DNA of 10,921 nucleotides from contig CAMYJN010000027.1 in the NCBI GenBank assembly GCA_947258625.1, positions 1 through 10,921 of the forward strand, written 5' to 3'. The position numbers and the translations under genes were made by a program. The notes under the pieces were generated by a model. That model did not search any database and had not been told where the DNA came from. It saw nothing but the letters and a program-made list of their open reading frames with translations. Of the stretch, positions 1 to 7,000 are shown one piece after another; positions within the stretch are counted from its first letter, which is position 1; each line of letters opens with the position of its first letter. This DNA comes from an uncultured Polyangiaceae bacterium. GTDB taxonomy: Bacteria > Myxococcota_A > Polyangia > Polyangiales > Houyiibacteriaceae.

Positions 1-866
1 AGCTCTACATCGACGGCGAGCTTCTTGGCCCCGTGCCTTGGGAAGGGGATCTGGCTGCCGGCATCCATCAGCTGGAAGTTCGAGCCGAAGGCCACGGCAA
101 CCACACCGAGCAGATTCGGCTTGAGAAGTCGCCGGGCGTCCGTCTGATTCAGGTGATACTCACTCCGGTGGCCATCACCGTCGCGTCGACGGAGCAGGAC
201 AAGACGACGGAGCGTAACGACCCGCTGCGCAACACCGTCACGCACGCCGGCGCGCCCGTTCCGCCGGGTGTGGCCACCCTGGATTTCTCGACGGGCTGGC
301 CCTGGCTGGCTTGGGTGGGCTTGCGCGCCGGGCTGACGGATTTCCTCGATGTCGGTATCTCGGTGCAAACCTTTGGGCGCCTCACGGACTTCACGCTGAG
401 TACGAAAGCGGGATGGCGCGTATCGCCCTACTTCTCCGTAGGTGGAGATCTCCAGATCGGCGGCGGTATCGGGCCCGCGCGGCGGGACCAGGATGGGAAC
501 AGGCGTCCGACCAACAACTTCTTCATCAGCCTGGACGCGATCTTCAGCGTTCACTTCCCGCCTCGTGGCGCCTTCTCGGTCTGGATTGCCGGGGACTTCA
601 ATAGCGATCGATGGGACTTCGACGGTCGCAATAGCAGCTTGTCTGTGAGAAACTCCCGAGAGAACTTCGTGCGCGCCCGGCTCGGCGGCTCACTGGAAAT
701 CGTAGTGACGAAGAAGTGGAACGTTTGGATTGAAGTCGAGGGCATCGTGGCCGGCAAGCGCCGGCCCGTTCTCGGTGATATCTTCGGAGGCGGCCACCCG
801 GACTCGCTCGTCTATGGGCAGTTCGGCGCGACCTTCAAGTTCGGCAGTCCGAAGGAGGGTTCGTGA
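1..866 (+). CDS. PEGA-domain / outer-membrane beta-barrel protein, 5' end cut off
   Basis: The open frame is already running at the left edge (first whole codon at base 3), so the true start lies outside the window; the GTG at 33 is internal. The first visible residues (LYIDGELLGPVPWEG, then a stretch ending in RAEGH) match the PEGA fold, a small beta domain of surface proteins. After a charged linker (about residues 60-85 of the visible part) comes a region of alternating hydrophobic and polar residues with repeated Gly/aromatic turns (VGLRAGLTDFLDVGISVQTFG, the GGDLQIGGGIG stretch and a closing YGQFGATFKFG), typical of a small outer-membrane beta-barrel. The signal peptide, if any, is outside the window. 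The stop overlaps the tmk start by 4 bases (GTGA), suggesting translational coupling. The specific function is unknown; porin-like or structural roles are both possible. Confidence 0.7.
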   Translation, partial: LYIDGELLGPVPWEGDLAAGIHQLEVRAEGHGNHTEQIRLEKSPGVRLIQVILTPVAITVASTEQDKTTERNDPLRNTVTHAGAPVPPGVATLDFSTGWPWLAWVGLRAGLTDFLDVGISVQTFGRLTDFTLSTKAGWRVSPYFSVGGDLQIGGGIGPARRDQDGNRRPTNNFFISLDAIFSVHFPPRGAFSVWIAGDFNSDRWDFDGRNSSLSVRNSRENFVRARLGGSLEIVVTKKWNVWIEVEGIVAGKRRPVLGDIFGGGHPDSLVYGQFGATFKFGSPKEGS

Positions 867-1516
867 TCGACGGTCACTTCATCGTGATCGAAGGCATCGA
901 CGGGTCGGGTACGACGACGCAGTGCTCCATCCTGGCAGACCGCCTCACCGAGAAAGGCCTTCCCGTTCACACCACACGCGAGCCAAGCGATGGACCCGTT
1001 GGCGTCCTCATTCGTCAGGTCTTGACGGGGCGGGTCGTCGTCTCGGGCCGCCAAGGCGCGCGGCCGTTCCACTGGGCGACGATGGCCACGTTGTTCGCAG
1101 CTGATCGTCTCGATCATCTCGAGGCCGAGGTGATCCCGAACCTCACCGATGGGGTCACGGTCATCTGCGATCGCTACGACCATTCTTCGGTCGCCTACCA
1201 AACTGTGAGTGGCGGAGGCGGCGAAGACATCTCCAGCTGGGTGCGCGAGCTCAATCGCCACGCCAAGCGTCCCGACTTGACGCTCGTGCTCGATGTCGAC
1301 CCTAAACGAGCGGCAAGCCGCCGCGAGACGCGATCGGGCAGCCCGGAGCTGTACGAGGTCGACGAGATGCAAGTCGAGCTCACCAATTTTTACAGGAAAA
1401 TCGACGAACATTTTCCAAATGATACCATTCGACACATCGATGCGAACCGCGACATCGCAGCAGTGGCCACGGCGATCTGGGCCGAAGTGATGGCACTGCG
1501 AGGAGAATCCATATGA
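863..1516 (+). CDS. tmk: thymidylate kinase (dTMP kinase), variant P-loop
   Basis: This enzyme phosphorylates dTMP to dTDP with ATP in the cytoplasm, a required step of dTTP synthesis. The 217 residues are a normal length for Tmk. Visible motifs are the P-loop region GIDGSGTTTQ (11-20), the dTMP-binding TREPSDGPVG (38-47), DR at 81-82, the signature DRYDHSSVAYQ (103-113), the strand LVLDVDP (141-147) and an Arg-rich lid (149-157). The GTG start is fixed by a strong Shine-Dalgarno AAGGAGG at 852-858, four bases upstream, which lies inside the preceding gene. The odd feature is the P-loop: where the Walker A motif requires GK[ST], this protein has Thr17 in place of Lys. REPSDGP also differs from the common REPGGTP. 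Fold and family are clear; whether it is a full-rate dTMP kinase is open. The stop overlaps the next start (ATGA). Confidence 0.88.
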   Translation: MIDGHFIVIEGIDGSGTTTQCSILADRLTEKGLPVHTTREPSDGPVGVLIRQVLTGRVVVSGRQGARPFHWATMATLFAADRLDHLEAEVIPNLTDGVTVICDRYDHSSVAYQTVSGGGGEDISSWVRELNRHAKRPDLTLVLDVDPKRAASRRETRSGSPELYEVDEMQVELTNFYRKIDEHFPNDTIRHIDANRDIAAVATAIWAEVMALRGESI

Positions 1517-2118
1517 GCCGTTACCTGTTTTTATCATTCGCCGTGCTCTTGGTCGCCAGCGTCACGGGCTGCGAAACCACGAAGCTCCAGCGAGAGATGC
1601 TGGAGGACTCCACCTGGGAGACCTCGGAAGGCGAGGAGGACTGGAACGCCGAGGGCAAACGTCCGAGTCGCAAGGAGAGGAAGCAAAACGAGGCGTGGGA
1701 GAAGAAGAACGCTCCGATGGAGGAGGTGCCAGCCGCCGAACCGTCGCAGCCCGAGAGCAATCTCGACCAGCCGTATCGGCGAGTGTCCGAAGGTGTCATC
1801 GCGCGCACCGAGCTGTTGCCTGTCCTCGACGGTGGTCTTGGCCGCTTTCTCCAAAATGTTCAGACCGAGCCGGCGTTTCACAAGGGCGCCTTCGTGGGCT
1901 TCCGCATCGTCAGCCTGTTTCCCGGTGAGCCCGCGTTCGCATCGCTCGACCTTCGTCCTGGTGATACCGTCACGCGCATCAACGGCAAGCCGATCGAGCG
2001 GCCGGAGCAGGCTATTGCGGTCTGGGAAGAGCTGCGAACCGCTTCCGATCTCATCGTCGACTACCGGCGAGACGGCGAGGCCCACGCGTTGCGCTTTGCA
2101 ATCGTTGACGAGGGCTGA
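1513..2118 (+). CDS. lipoprotein with GspC-like PDZ domain
   Basis: A 201-residue protein starting with a lipoprotein signal peptide: MSR, a hydrophobic stretch (4-18) and the lipobox VTGC with Cys20 as the lipidated residue. Residues 21-90 are a highly charged, Glu/Lys-rich, low-complexity linker, probably extended or partly helical. Residues 94-200 form one module: a segment resembling the conserved region before the PDZ of type II secretion GspC (ELLPVLDGGLGRFLQ, about 100-114), then a PDZ core with FVGFRIVSLFPGEPAF, LRPGDTVTRINGKPIERPEQA and YRRDGE. It has no protease domain, so it is probably an envelope binding or scaffold protein. The ATG start has Shine-Dalgarno GAGGAG (1500-1505) seven bases upstream and overlaps the tmk stop. 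No other type II secretion gene is visible nearby, so a role in secretion is only suggested by domain similarity. Confidence 0.8.
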   Translation: MSRYLFLSFAVLLVASVTGCETTKLQREMLEDSTWETSEGEEDWNAEGKRPSRKERKQNEAWEKKNAPMEEVPAAEPSQPESNLDQPYRRVSEGVIARTELLPVLDGGLGRFLQNVQTEPAFHKGAFVGFRIVSLFPGEPAFASLDLRPGDTVTRINGKPIERPEQAIAVWEELRTASDLIVDYRRDGEAHALRFAIVDEG

Positions 2119-2139
2119 GTTCGACTCCATCGTTCCGCG

Positions 2140-3090
2140 GTGCGGTCCGCCAATCGTTTTGTCGTCCATCGTCGTTTCGCCATCGCGGCCTCCGCGCTGC
2201 TGGTCTACACCGTTGCGGTCGTGCTTTGGGGCGCCTACGTGCGTGCGACCCTATCCGGCGACGGCTGTGGCGACCATTGGCCCTTGTGCAACGGGGTCGC
2301 CATCCCGGTCGACCCTTCACTCAAGACGATCATAGAGCTCACCCACCGAGTGACGTCCGGTCTATGCTGGATTTGGACCTTCGTGATGTGGGTCATCGCG
2401 CTGCGCGTCTTCGAGCGCGGCCAGGCGACCCGTTCCGCCGCGGGCTGGAGTCTGTTTTTCATGACGACCGAAGCTCTGGTTGGTGCCGGCCTCGTTTTGT
2501 TTCGCATGGTGGCCGACAATCCGTCGACAGCACGCGGAGCTTGGATGGCGGCTCACCTGATCAATACGTTCTTGCTGCTCTCGGCGCTCACTTGGATGGC
2601 CTACAGCGCCTGGCGCGAAGGCGGCGCGCGTTTCCCGAGCGACACACGTTCCCGTTGGCTGCTTGGCGGCGCGGCGGCAGTTGTCCTGTTCGTGGGCGTC
2701 AGTGGCGCGATTGCAGCGCTCGGCGACACCCTCTTTCCGGCATCGAGCCTGACGGCTGGACTCCGTGAGGATTTCTCGCCCACCGCGCACATCTTCTTGC
2801 GCCTTCGCCTCTGGCATCCGGTGATTGCGGTATTCGGCTCCGGCTATTTAGTTTGGCTGGCTGCGGACTTGCTTCGCCGCAGGCCCCATCCGCCGGTTCC
2901 GATGTTGGCGATGATGCTGGGTGGATTGGTGCTGATCCAAATAGCAGTGGGGCTGCTCAACGTTGCTTTTCTCGCGCCGGTGCCGATGCAGCTCGCGCAT
3001 CTCCTCATCGCCGACGCGACGTGGATTACCTTAACCCTCCTTGCACTTTCCTCACTGCCCCCCATGTCCGGTGCTAACCTGGTGCCGTGA
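2140..3090 (+). CDS. ctaA: heme A synthase (COX15/CtaA family)
   Basis: An integral membrane enzyme that oxidises the C8 methyl of heme O to a formyl group, making heme A for aa3-type cytochrome oxidase. The 316 residues contain about eight hydrophobic segments arranged as two similar four-helix halves. Family hallmarks are GAYVRATLSG (31-40), the cysteine pair Cys43/Cys50 in DGCGDHWPLCNG, and four candidate heme-ligand histidines: His69 (ELTHR), His139 (AAHLINTF), His225 (LWHP) and His287 (QLAHLL). The GTG start at 2140 is 21 bases after the preceding stop; it has no clear Shine-Dalgarno, so the exact start is moderately certain, but the N-terminal hydrophobic segment after FVVHRRF fits. The stop overlaps the kinase start (GTGA). 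Together with ctaB and the SCO1 gene downstream it forms an oxidase-maturation cluster. Confidence 0.9.
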   Translation: MRSANRFVVHRRFAIAASALLVYTVAVVLWGAYVRATLSGDGCGDHWPLCNGVAIPVDPSLKTIIELTHRVTSGLCWIWTFVMWVIALRVFERGQATRSAAGWSLFFMTTEALVGAGLVLFRMVADNPSTARGAWMAAHLINTFLLLSALTWMAYSAWREGGARFPSDTRSRWLLGGAAAVVLFVGVSGAIAALGDTLFPASSLTAGLREDFSPTAHIFLRLRLWHPVIAVFGSGYLVWLAADLLRRRPHPPVPMLAMMLGGLVLIQIAVGLLNVAFLAPVPMQLAHLLIADATWITLTLLALSSLPPMSGANLVP

Positions 3091-4148
3091 GCGATCCATA
3101 TCTCGGCAAAGAGGTGGCTGGGCAGTTCCGCATCGTCGAGAAGATCGGCAAGGGGGGCATGGGCGCGGTCTACAAGGCCGAGCAGCCCGACATGAATCGC
3201 TACGTCGCCATCAAGATTCTCCACTCCCGGTATCTCACGCGAAGCGATTTGGTTTCTCGATTTCGTCGCGAAGCGCGGGCCATGAGCCAGCTCTCGCATC
3301 CGAACACGGCGCGCGTGTTTCTCTACGGGCAGCTCGACGACGGCGCTTGCTACTTCGTGATGGAGCACCTCGTTGGCCAAAACCTCGCCCAACTCGTCCG
3401 TGCGGAAGGCGCGATGAAGCCCAAGCGCGCGGTTCGCATCATGACGCAGGTCTGCGGTGCACTCGAAGAAGCGCACCAGGCGGGGATCATCCATCGCGAT
3501 CTCAAGCCGGAGAACGTCTTCGTCACCAGTCAGGGGGGCATACGCGACTTCCCGAAGGTCCTGGACTTCGGCCTTGCCAAGGTCACAGAGCGGCAGATGC
3601 GGCCTGGCTCGATGGTGCTCACTCAGCAAGGCATGGTCTTCGGCACTCCGGAGTTCATGAGCCCGGAACAGGCCCACGGGAAGACCCTCGATGCTCGCTC
3701 GGACATCTACTCGCTGGGGGTCATCCTCTACGAGCTTCTGACCGGGAAGCTGCCGTTCGATGCGAAGCAGCCGATCGAGTTCATCCAGCTTCACGTCAAC
3801 GCGACGCCCATTCCGTTTTCGCAGCGCCTCCCCGGCGCGACTTTTCCGCCGGGTCTCGAAGAGGTGGTCATGGCGGCATTGGCCAAGCAGCCAGAGGATC
3901 GATACGCTTCGGCAGCGGAGTTTGCCGCAGCGCTCGAGAGTGTCCTCCAGCTCGAGGCTGGCGAGCGGGGCTCGATCACGCTCCCGACCCCTGTTCCCTC
4001 GGCACCCATGCCGGAGCCCGCAGCGCCCATTGGAACGTCCCCGAGAAGAGGAAAACGCACTCCAAGATGGGTCCTGCTGAGCCTCGGCGTCGTCCTCGCG
4101 GTGGCCGCTGTCGTGGCGTTGGTCGCGGTCTTCGGCCCCGGTTCTTGA
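3087..4148 (+). CDS. membrane-anchored serine/threonine protein kinase (Hanks type)
   Basis: A 353-residue eukaryotic-like kinase with every catalytic motif intact: Gly-rich loop GKGGMG (21-26), ATP lysine in VAIK (Lys43), paired Glu62, catalytic loop HRDLKPEN (136-143), DFG (160-162), GTPEFMSPEQ (186-195, the APE equivalent), Asp206 in SDIYSLG and the late Arg272. It should phosphorylate Ser/Thr on cytoplasmic targets. Residues 291-325 are a Pro/Ala-rich linker with basic residues at 320-324, followed by one transmembrane helix (about 328-350) and only a few residues beyond it, so there is no periplasmic sensor domain. Activation-loop Ser175, Thr179 and Thr187 are possible autophosphorylation sites. 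The GTG start overlaps the ctaA stop by 4 bases, which points to translational coupling with heme A synthase. The substrate is unknown; neighbouring heme/oxidase proteins are candidates by context only. Confidence 0.92.
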   Translation: MSDPYLGKEVAGQFRIVEKIGKGGMGAVYKAEQPDMNRYVAIKILHSRYLTRSDLVSRFRREARAMSQLSHPNTARVFLYGQLDDGACYFVMEHLVGQNLAQLVRAEGAMKPKRAVRIMTQVCGALEEAHQAGIIHRDLKPENVFVTSQGGIRDFPKVLDFGLAKVTERQMRPGSMVLTQQGMVFGTPEFMSPEQAHGKTLDARSDIYSLGVILYELLTGKLPFDAKQPIEFIQLHVNATPIPFSQRLPGATFPPGLEEVVMAALAKQPEDRYASAAEFAAALESVLQLEAGERGSITLPTPVPSAPMPEPAAPIGTSPRRGKRTPRWVLLSLGVVLAVAAVVALVAVFGPGS

Positions 4149-4268
4149 ACAGTTCTGCCGCCGTTCTTGACCCGTCGCCGCCCTGGCCCTAAGCCGCCTG
4201 GCTCTGGGAGTTTGACCGGTTCAGAGCGGAGCGTCAGAGTGCGCGCCCGCTGCCAGCCAGGGACCACC
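4149..4268 (+). other. 120-base gap between kinase and ctaB genes
   Basis: The frame of ctaB stays open upstream to a possible ATG at 4167, but the resulting 34-residue extension is Arg/Pro/Gly-rich and unlike a CtaB N-terminus, so I treat it as non-coding. An 8-base direct repeat GTTCTTGA occurs at 4141-4148 (covering the kinase stop) and 4163-4170. I see no convincing hairpin terminator and no good -35/-10 pair, so read-through from the kinase gene into ctaB is plausible. Confidence 0.5.
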
Positions 4269-5150
4269 ATGACCGTAGCGATTCGACAAGCCACGATGAT
4301 GCTGACTGTGCGCGATCTGATCGCGCTCACCAAGCCCAGGATCACGCTGATGGTTCTGGTGACGGCGGCCGGCGGGATGTGGCTCGCGCCGGGGTCGCTC
4401 GGCCTTGGCTCGATGGCGGTGATGCTGCTGACGACCGGCATGGTCGTCGGCGCGGCGAACACACTCAACTGCTATTTGGAGCGCGATACCGATCGCTTGA
4501 TGACTCGAACTGCCAGCCGCCCACTGCCCGATGGCCGGCTCGAACCCTCCTGGGCGCTGGTTCTCGGGGTTCTCATGGGTCTCTTTGCGGTGCCGACCCT
4601 CACCGTCGCGGTGAACCCCATGACCGGCCTGCTCGGTTTCATCGCCCTGGCGAGCTACGTGGTGATCTACACACCGATGAAGCAATACACCCCGGCGGCG
4701 CTTTTCGTCGGAGCCATTCCGGGTGCGCTACCACCGCTCATGGGCTGGACTGCGGTCACCGGCAGCATCGATCTGCCGGGTCTGGTCTTGTTCGGCATCT
4801 TGTTTTTCTGGCAGATTCCGCACTTCATCGCGATTTCGATCTTCCGGCAGGAGGAGTACGAGCGCGCGGGCCTGAAGGTCTTGCCGTCGGTTCGCGGCAT
4901 TCGCGCAGCCAAAGTGCAATCCGCCGTCAACGCAGGCGCCCTCTGGGCGGTCTCGCTCCTCCTCGTTCCTTATGGGCTGGCTGGCAGCGTGTACCTCACG
5001 GCTGCGATGGTCCTAGGCGCCTACTTCTTTTGGATGGCATTGCGTGGCTTCAAGGCCGAGGATACGAACGCCTGGGCTAAGAAGTTCTTCTTCGCCTCCC
5101 TCATCTACCTCACCGGTCTTTTTGCGGCTCTGATTGTCGATGCGCTGTAA
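4269..5150 (+). CDS. ctaB: heme O synthase (protoheme IX farnesyltransferase)
   Basis: A UbiA-superfamily membrane prenyltransferase that adds a farnesyl group to heme b to give heme O, the substrate of CtaA. From the chosen start it is 293 residues, normal for CtaB/CyoE, with about eight or nine hydrophobic helices. Motifs are LTKPRITLMVL (20-30), the first metal/diphosphate motif NCYLERDTD (67-75) followed by RLMTRTASRPLP, the YTPMKQYTPAALFVGAIPG segment (134-152), and WQIPHF (181-186). The ATG at 4269 is preferred because AGGGA (4259-4263) lies five bases upstream and the product then begins like other CtaB proteins; an ATG at 4167 would add an unlikely basic extension, and ATGs at 4296/4299 are further options. 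The first motif has Glu71 where E. coli CyoE has Asp, a conservative change. The SCO1 gene overlaps its 3' end. Confidence 0.92.
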   Translation: MTVAIRQATMMLTVRDLIALTKPRITLMVLVTAAGGMWLAPGSLGLGSMAVMLLTTGMVVGAANTLNCYLERDTDRLMTRTASRPLPDGRLEPSWALVLGVLMGLFAVPTLTVAVNPMTGLLGFIALASYVVIYTPMKQYTPAALFVGAIPGALPPLMGWTAVTGSIDLPGLVLFGILFFWQIPHFIAISIFRQEEYERAGLKVLPSVRGIRAAKVQSAVNAGALWAVSLLLVPYGLAGSVYLTAAMVLGAYFFWMALRGFKAEDTNAWAKKFFFASLIYLTGLFAALIVDAL

Positions 5151-5739
5151 GGCAGTCGGCCTCGCTCTGCTCGCGGTCCTCACGGTCGTTGGTTGCTCGA
5201 AGCGAAGCGCGAAAGATGTTCCCGTTCTCGGTCAGCTCCCGGAGTTCTCGCTGGTCGACCAAAACGAGCAGGCCTTCGATCGCGAGTCGATGGAGGGCAA
5301 GCTCTGGGTCTCGGCCTTCGTCTTCACCCACTGCCGCTCGACTTGCCCACGGATCACCGCCCACATGAAAGGGCTTCAGTCCCGAGTTTCGGACGTTCCG
5401 ACTGCCCATTTCGTCTCGGTCAGCGTGGATCCCCGCAACGACACCCCCGAGGTCATCAAAGCCTACATGACGAAGAACGAGCTGGACGAGAGCAACTGGC
5501 GCTTTGTAACAGGCGAAGAGGAGGCAATTCGGCACGTCGTGGTCGATGGCTTCAGGGTCGGCCTCGGGGATGAAGACAGCAAGGCGGCGGGCGCCGAAGA
5601 CATCATGCACTCGAACTCCTTCGTATTAGTCGACGACAATGCCCGGGTACGGGGCTATTACCGCGCCAACAACGACGGTATTGGCGACCTCGAGCGCGAT
5701 CTGCGGGCTCTGGCCGCCGCGGTACCGTCCAAGCATTGA
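5140..5739 (+). CDS. sco1: SCO1/SenC-type copper chaperone lipoprotein
   Basis: A thioredoxin-fold protein of the SCO family that delivers copper to, or reduces, the CuA site of cytochrome c oxidase on the outer face of the inner membrane. From ATG 5140 it has 199 residues. The N-terminus is a short lipoprotein signal with VVGC and Cys19 as lipid site. Copper ligands are present: CRSTC (Cys65 and Cys69) within FVFTHCRSTCP, and His157 in MHSNSFVLVDD. The strand SVSVDPRNDTP (93-103) is also typical. The start is either ATG 5140 or TTG 5134, which adds two residues; neither has a clear Shine-Dalgarno. Both lie within the end of ctaB (the overlap with ctaB is 11 bases for the ATG), so translation is probably coupled. 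It completes the heme A and copper maturation set. Confidence 0.9.
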   Translation: MRCKAVGLALLAVLTVVGCSKRSAKDVPVLGQLPEFSLVDQNEQAFDRESMEGKLWVSAFVFTHCRSTCPRITAHMKGLQSRVSDVPTAHFVSVSVDPRNDTPEVIKAYMTKNELDESNWRFVTGEEEAIRHVVVDGFRVGLGDEDSKAAGAEDIMHSNSFVLVDDNARVRGYYRANNDGIGDLERDLRALAAAVPSKH

Positions 5740-5770
5740 TAGCGCTTCGCTTCGGTGTTAAGCCCGCGGC

Positions 5771-6979
5771 ATGAGTGAACGCATCCCCGTCGCCCAACGA
5801 CTCAGCGTCGTGAAACCCTCTGCCACCGTCGCCGTCGCCCAGCGGGCGCGCGAGCTCAAGGCGCAGGGCATCGATGTGCTTTCCTTCAGCGTGGGTGAGC
5901 CGGACTTCGATACGCCAGCGCACATCCGCGACGCGGCAAAGAAGGCGATCGACTCGGGAGTCACCCGCTACACGGCGGCGCGGGGTACCGTCGAGCTCCG
6001 CGAAGCGATCTGCGATGCTTCGGCAAAGCGCCGCGCAGGGGTGACCTACGATTCTTCCGACGTCGTCGTCTCGGTCGGCGCCAAGCACACTCTCTTCAAT
6101 CTGGCGTTGGCGCTCTACGATGAAGGCGACGAGGTTCTGATCCCGGCGCCATACTGGGTGAGTTATCCGGAGCAGGTTCGACTCGCCGGCGCGGAGCCCG
6201 TCATCGTTCAGACGACCGAAGAACAAGGTTTCCGAATGACGCCCGAAGTGTTGCGCACTGCGATTACGCCGAAGACCAAGGCCCTCATCCTCTGCTCGCC
6301 TTCGAACCCCACGGGCGCGGCCTACACGGGTGACCAGCTTCGTGCGCTCGCCGATGTTGCCGCCGAGCACAACTTTTGGATCATCGTTGACGAGATCTAC
6401 GGGCAGCTGGTGTACGGAGGCTTCGAACAGAAATCGATCGCCGAGGTCGCACCCGAGCTCAAAGATCGCATCATCATCGTCGACGGCGTCAGCAAGACCT
6501 TTGCAATGACCGGCTGGCGCATCGGCTGGATGCTCTCCCCTGCGTATGTCGCGAAGGCATGCGAGAAGATCCAAAGCCAGTCCACCACGAACCCGAGCTC
6601 GATCGCTCAAAGTGCGGCCATCGCTGCGCTCCGCGGCCCCTGGGAGCCGTTGGAAGAGATGCGCCAAGCGTTCGAGGCGCGCCGAAGCATCATCGTCAGT
6701 GGGCTCAACGCGATCGACGGGATCAGTTGCGGGATGCCCGAAGGCGCCTTCTACGCCTTCGCCAACGTGCAGGGCCTCATCGGCAGGCAGGGCGGCGGCA
6801 AGAAGCTCAAAACCGACCTGGACGTGGCCGGCTATCTCCTAGAGGAAGCCCGTTGCGCCGTCGTCCCCGGGACCGCATTTGGCGCGCCCGGCTTCGTCCG
6901 CATTTCGTACGCCGCGTCGAACGATATGATTCGCGAGGGGCTGAAGCGGATTGACGACGCGGTTGCGAAGCTGAGTTGA
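5771..6979 (+). CDS. aspC: aspartate aminotransferase, class I (subgroup I-beta type)
   Basis: A PLP-dependent transaminase of 402 residues, most like the aspartate aminotransferases of Thermus and rhizobia; some members also act on prephenate, so aspartate/prephenate dual activity is possible. Visible features are the N-terminal PSATVAVAQRARELK, FSVGEPDFDTP (39-49), YTAARGTVELR (67-77), Asn179 in SPSNPTG, Asp207 and Tyr210 in VDEIYG, the Schiff-base lysine Lys242 in SKTFAMTGWRIGW, Arg250 for the PLP phosphate and Arg377 (FVRISY) for the substrate carboxylate. It is a cytoplasmic amino-acid metabolism enzyme with no obvious link to the oxidase cluster. The ATG lies 31 bases after the SCO1 stop with no strong Shine-Dalgarno; the 402-residue length and the N-terminal motif support it. 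It is convergent with the next gene, 21 bases apart. Confidence 0.9.
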   Translation: MSERIPVAQRLSVVKPSATVAVAQRARELKAQGIDVLSFSVGEPDFDTPAHIRDAAKKAIDSGVTRYTAARGTVELREAICDASAKRRAGVTYDSSDVVVSVGAKHTLFNLALALYDEGDEVLIPAPYWVSYPEQVRLAGAEPVIVQTTEEQGFRMTPEVLRTAITPKTKALILCSPSNPTGAAYTGDQLRALADVAAEHNFWIIVDEIYGQLVYGGFEQKSIAEVAPELKDRIIIVDGVSKTFAMTGWRIGWMLSPAYVAKACEKIQSQSTTNPSSIAQSAAIAALRGPWEPLEEMRQAFEARRSIIVSGLNAIDGISCGMPEGAFYAFANVQGLIGRQGGGKKLKTDLDVAGYLLEEARCAVVPGTAFGAPGFVRISYAASNDMIREGLKRIDDAVAKLS

Positions 6980-7000
6980 GCAGCGGTACAGGCTCAGCCG

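Noticed and set aside
812..1537. 241-codon minus-strand open frame across tmk
   Set aside because: Antisense to tmk, which has conserved motifs and a strong ribosome site; no domain in the shadow frame.
2844..3794. 316-codon minus-strand open frame across ctaA and the kinase
   Set aside because: Shadow of two well-supported plus-strand genes; its translation has no recognisable motif.
4141..4170. Direct repeat GTTCTTGA at the end of the kinase gene
   Set aside because: Only eight bases, two copies, with no associated site or element; likely chance.
4167..4268. Upstream ATG extension of ctaB by 34 residues
   Set aside because: The extension is Arg/Pro/Gly-rich, unlike CtaB N-termini, and the ATG at 4269 has a well-placed AGGGA.
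4467..4493. Glu71 instead of Asp in the first prenyltransferase motif of CtaB
   Set aside because: A conservative acidic swap that I would expect to be tolerated; not a sign of lost activity.
5603..6667. 354-codon open frame on the minus strand across sco1 and aspC
   Set aside because: It is antisense to two clearly recognised genes, the translation is Arg/Asp-rich with no domain, and long antisense frames are expected in GC-rich coding DNA.
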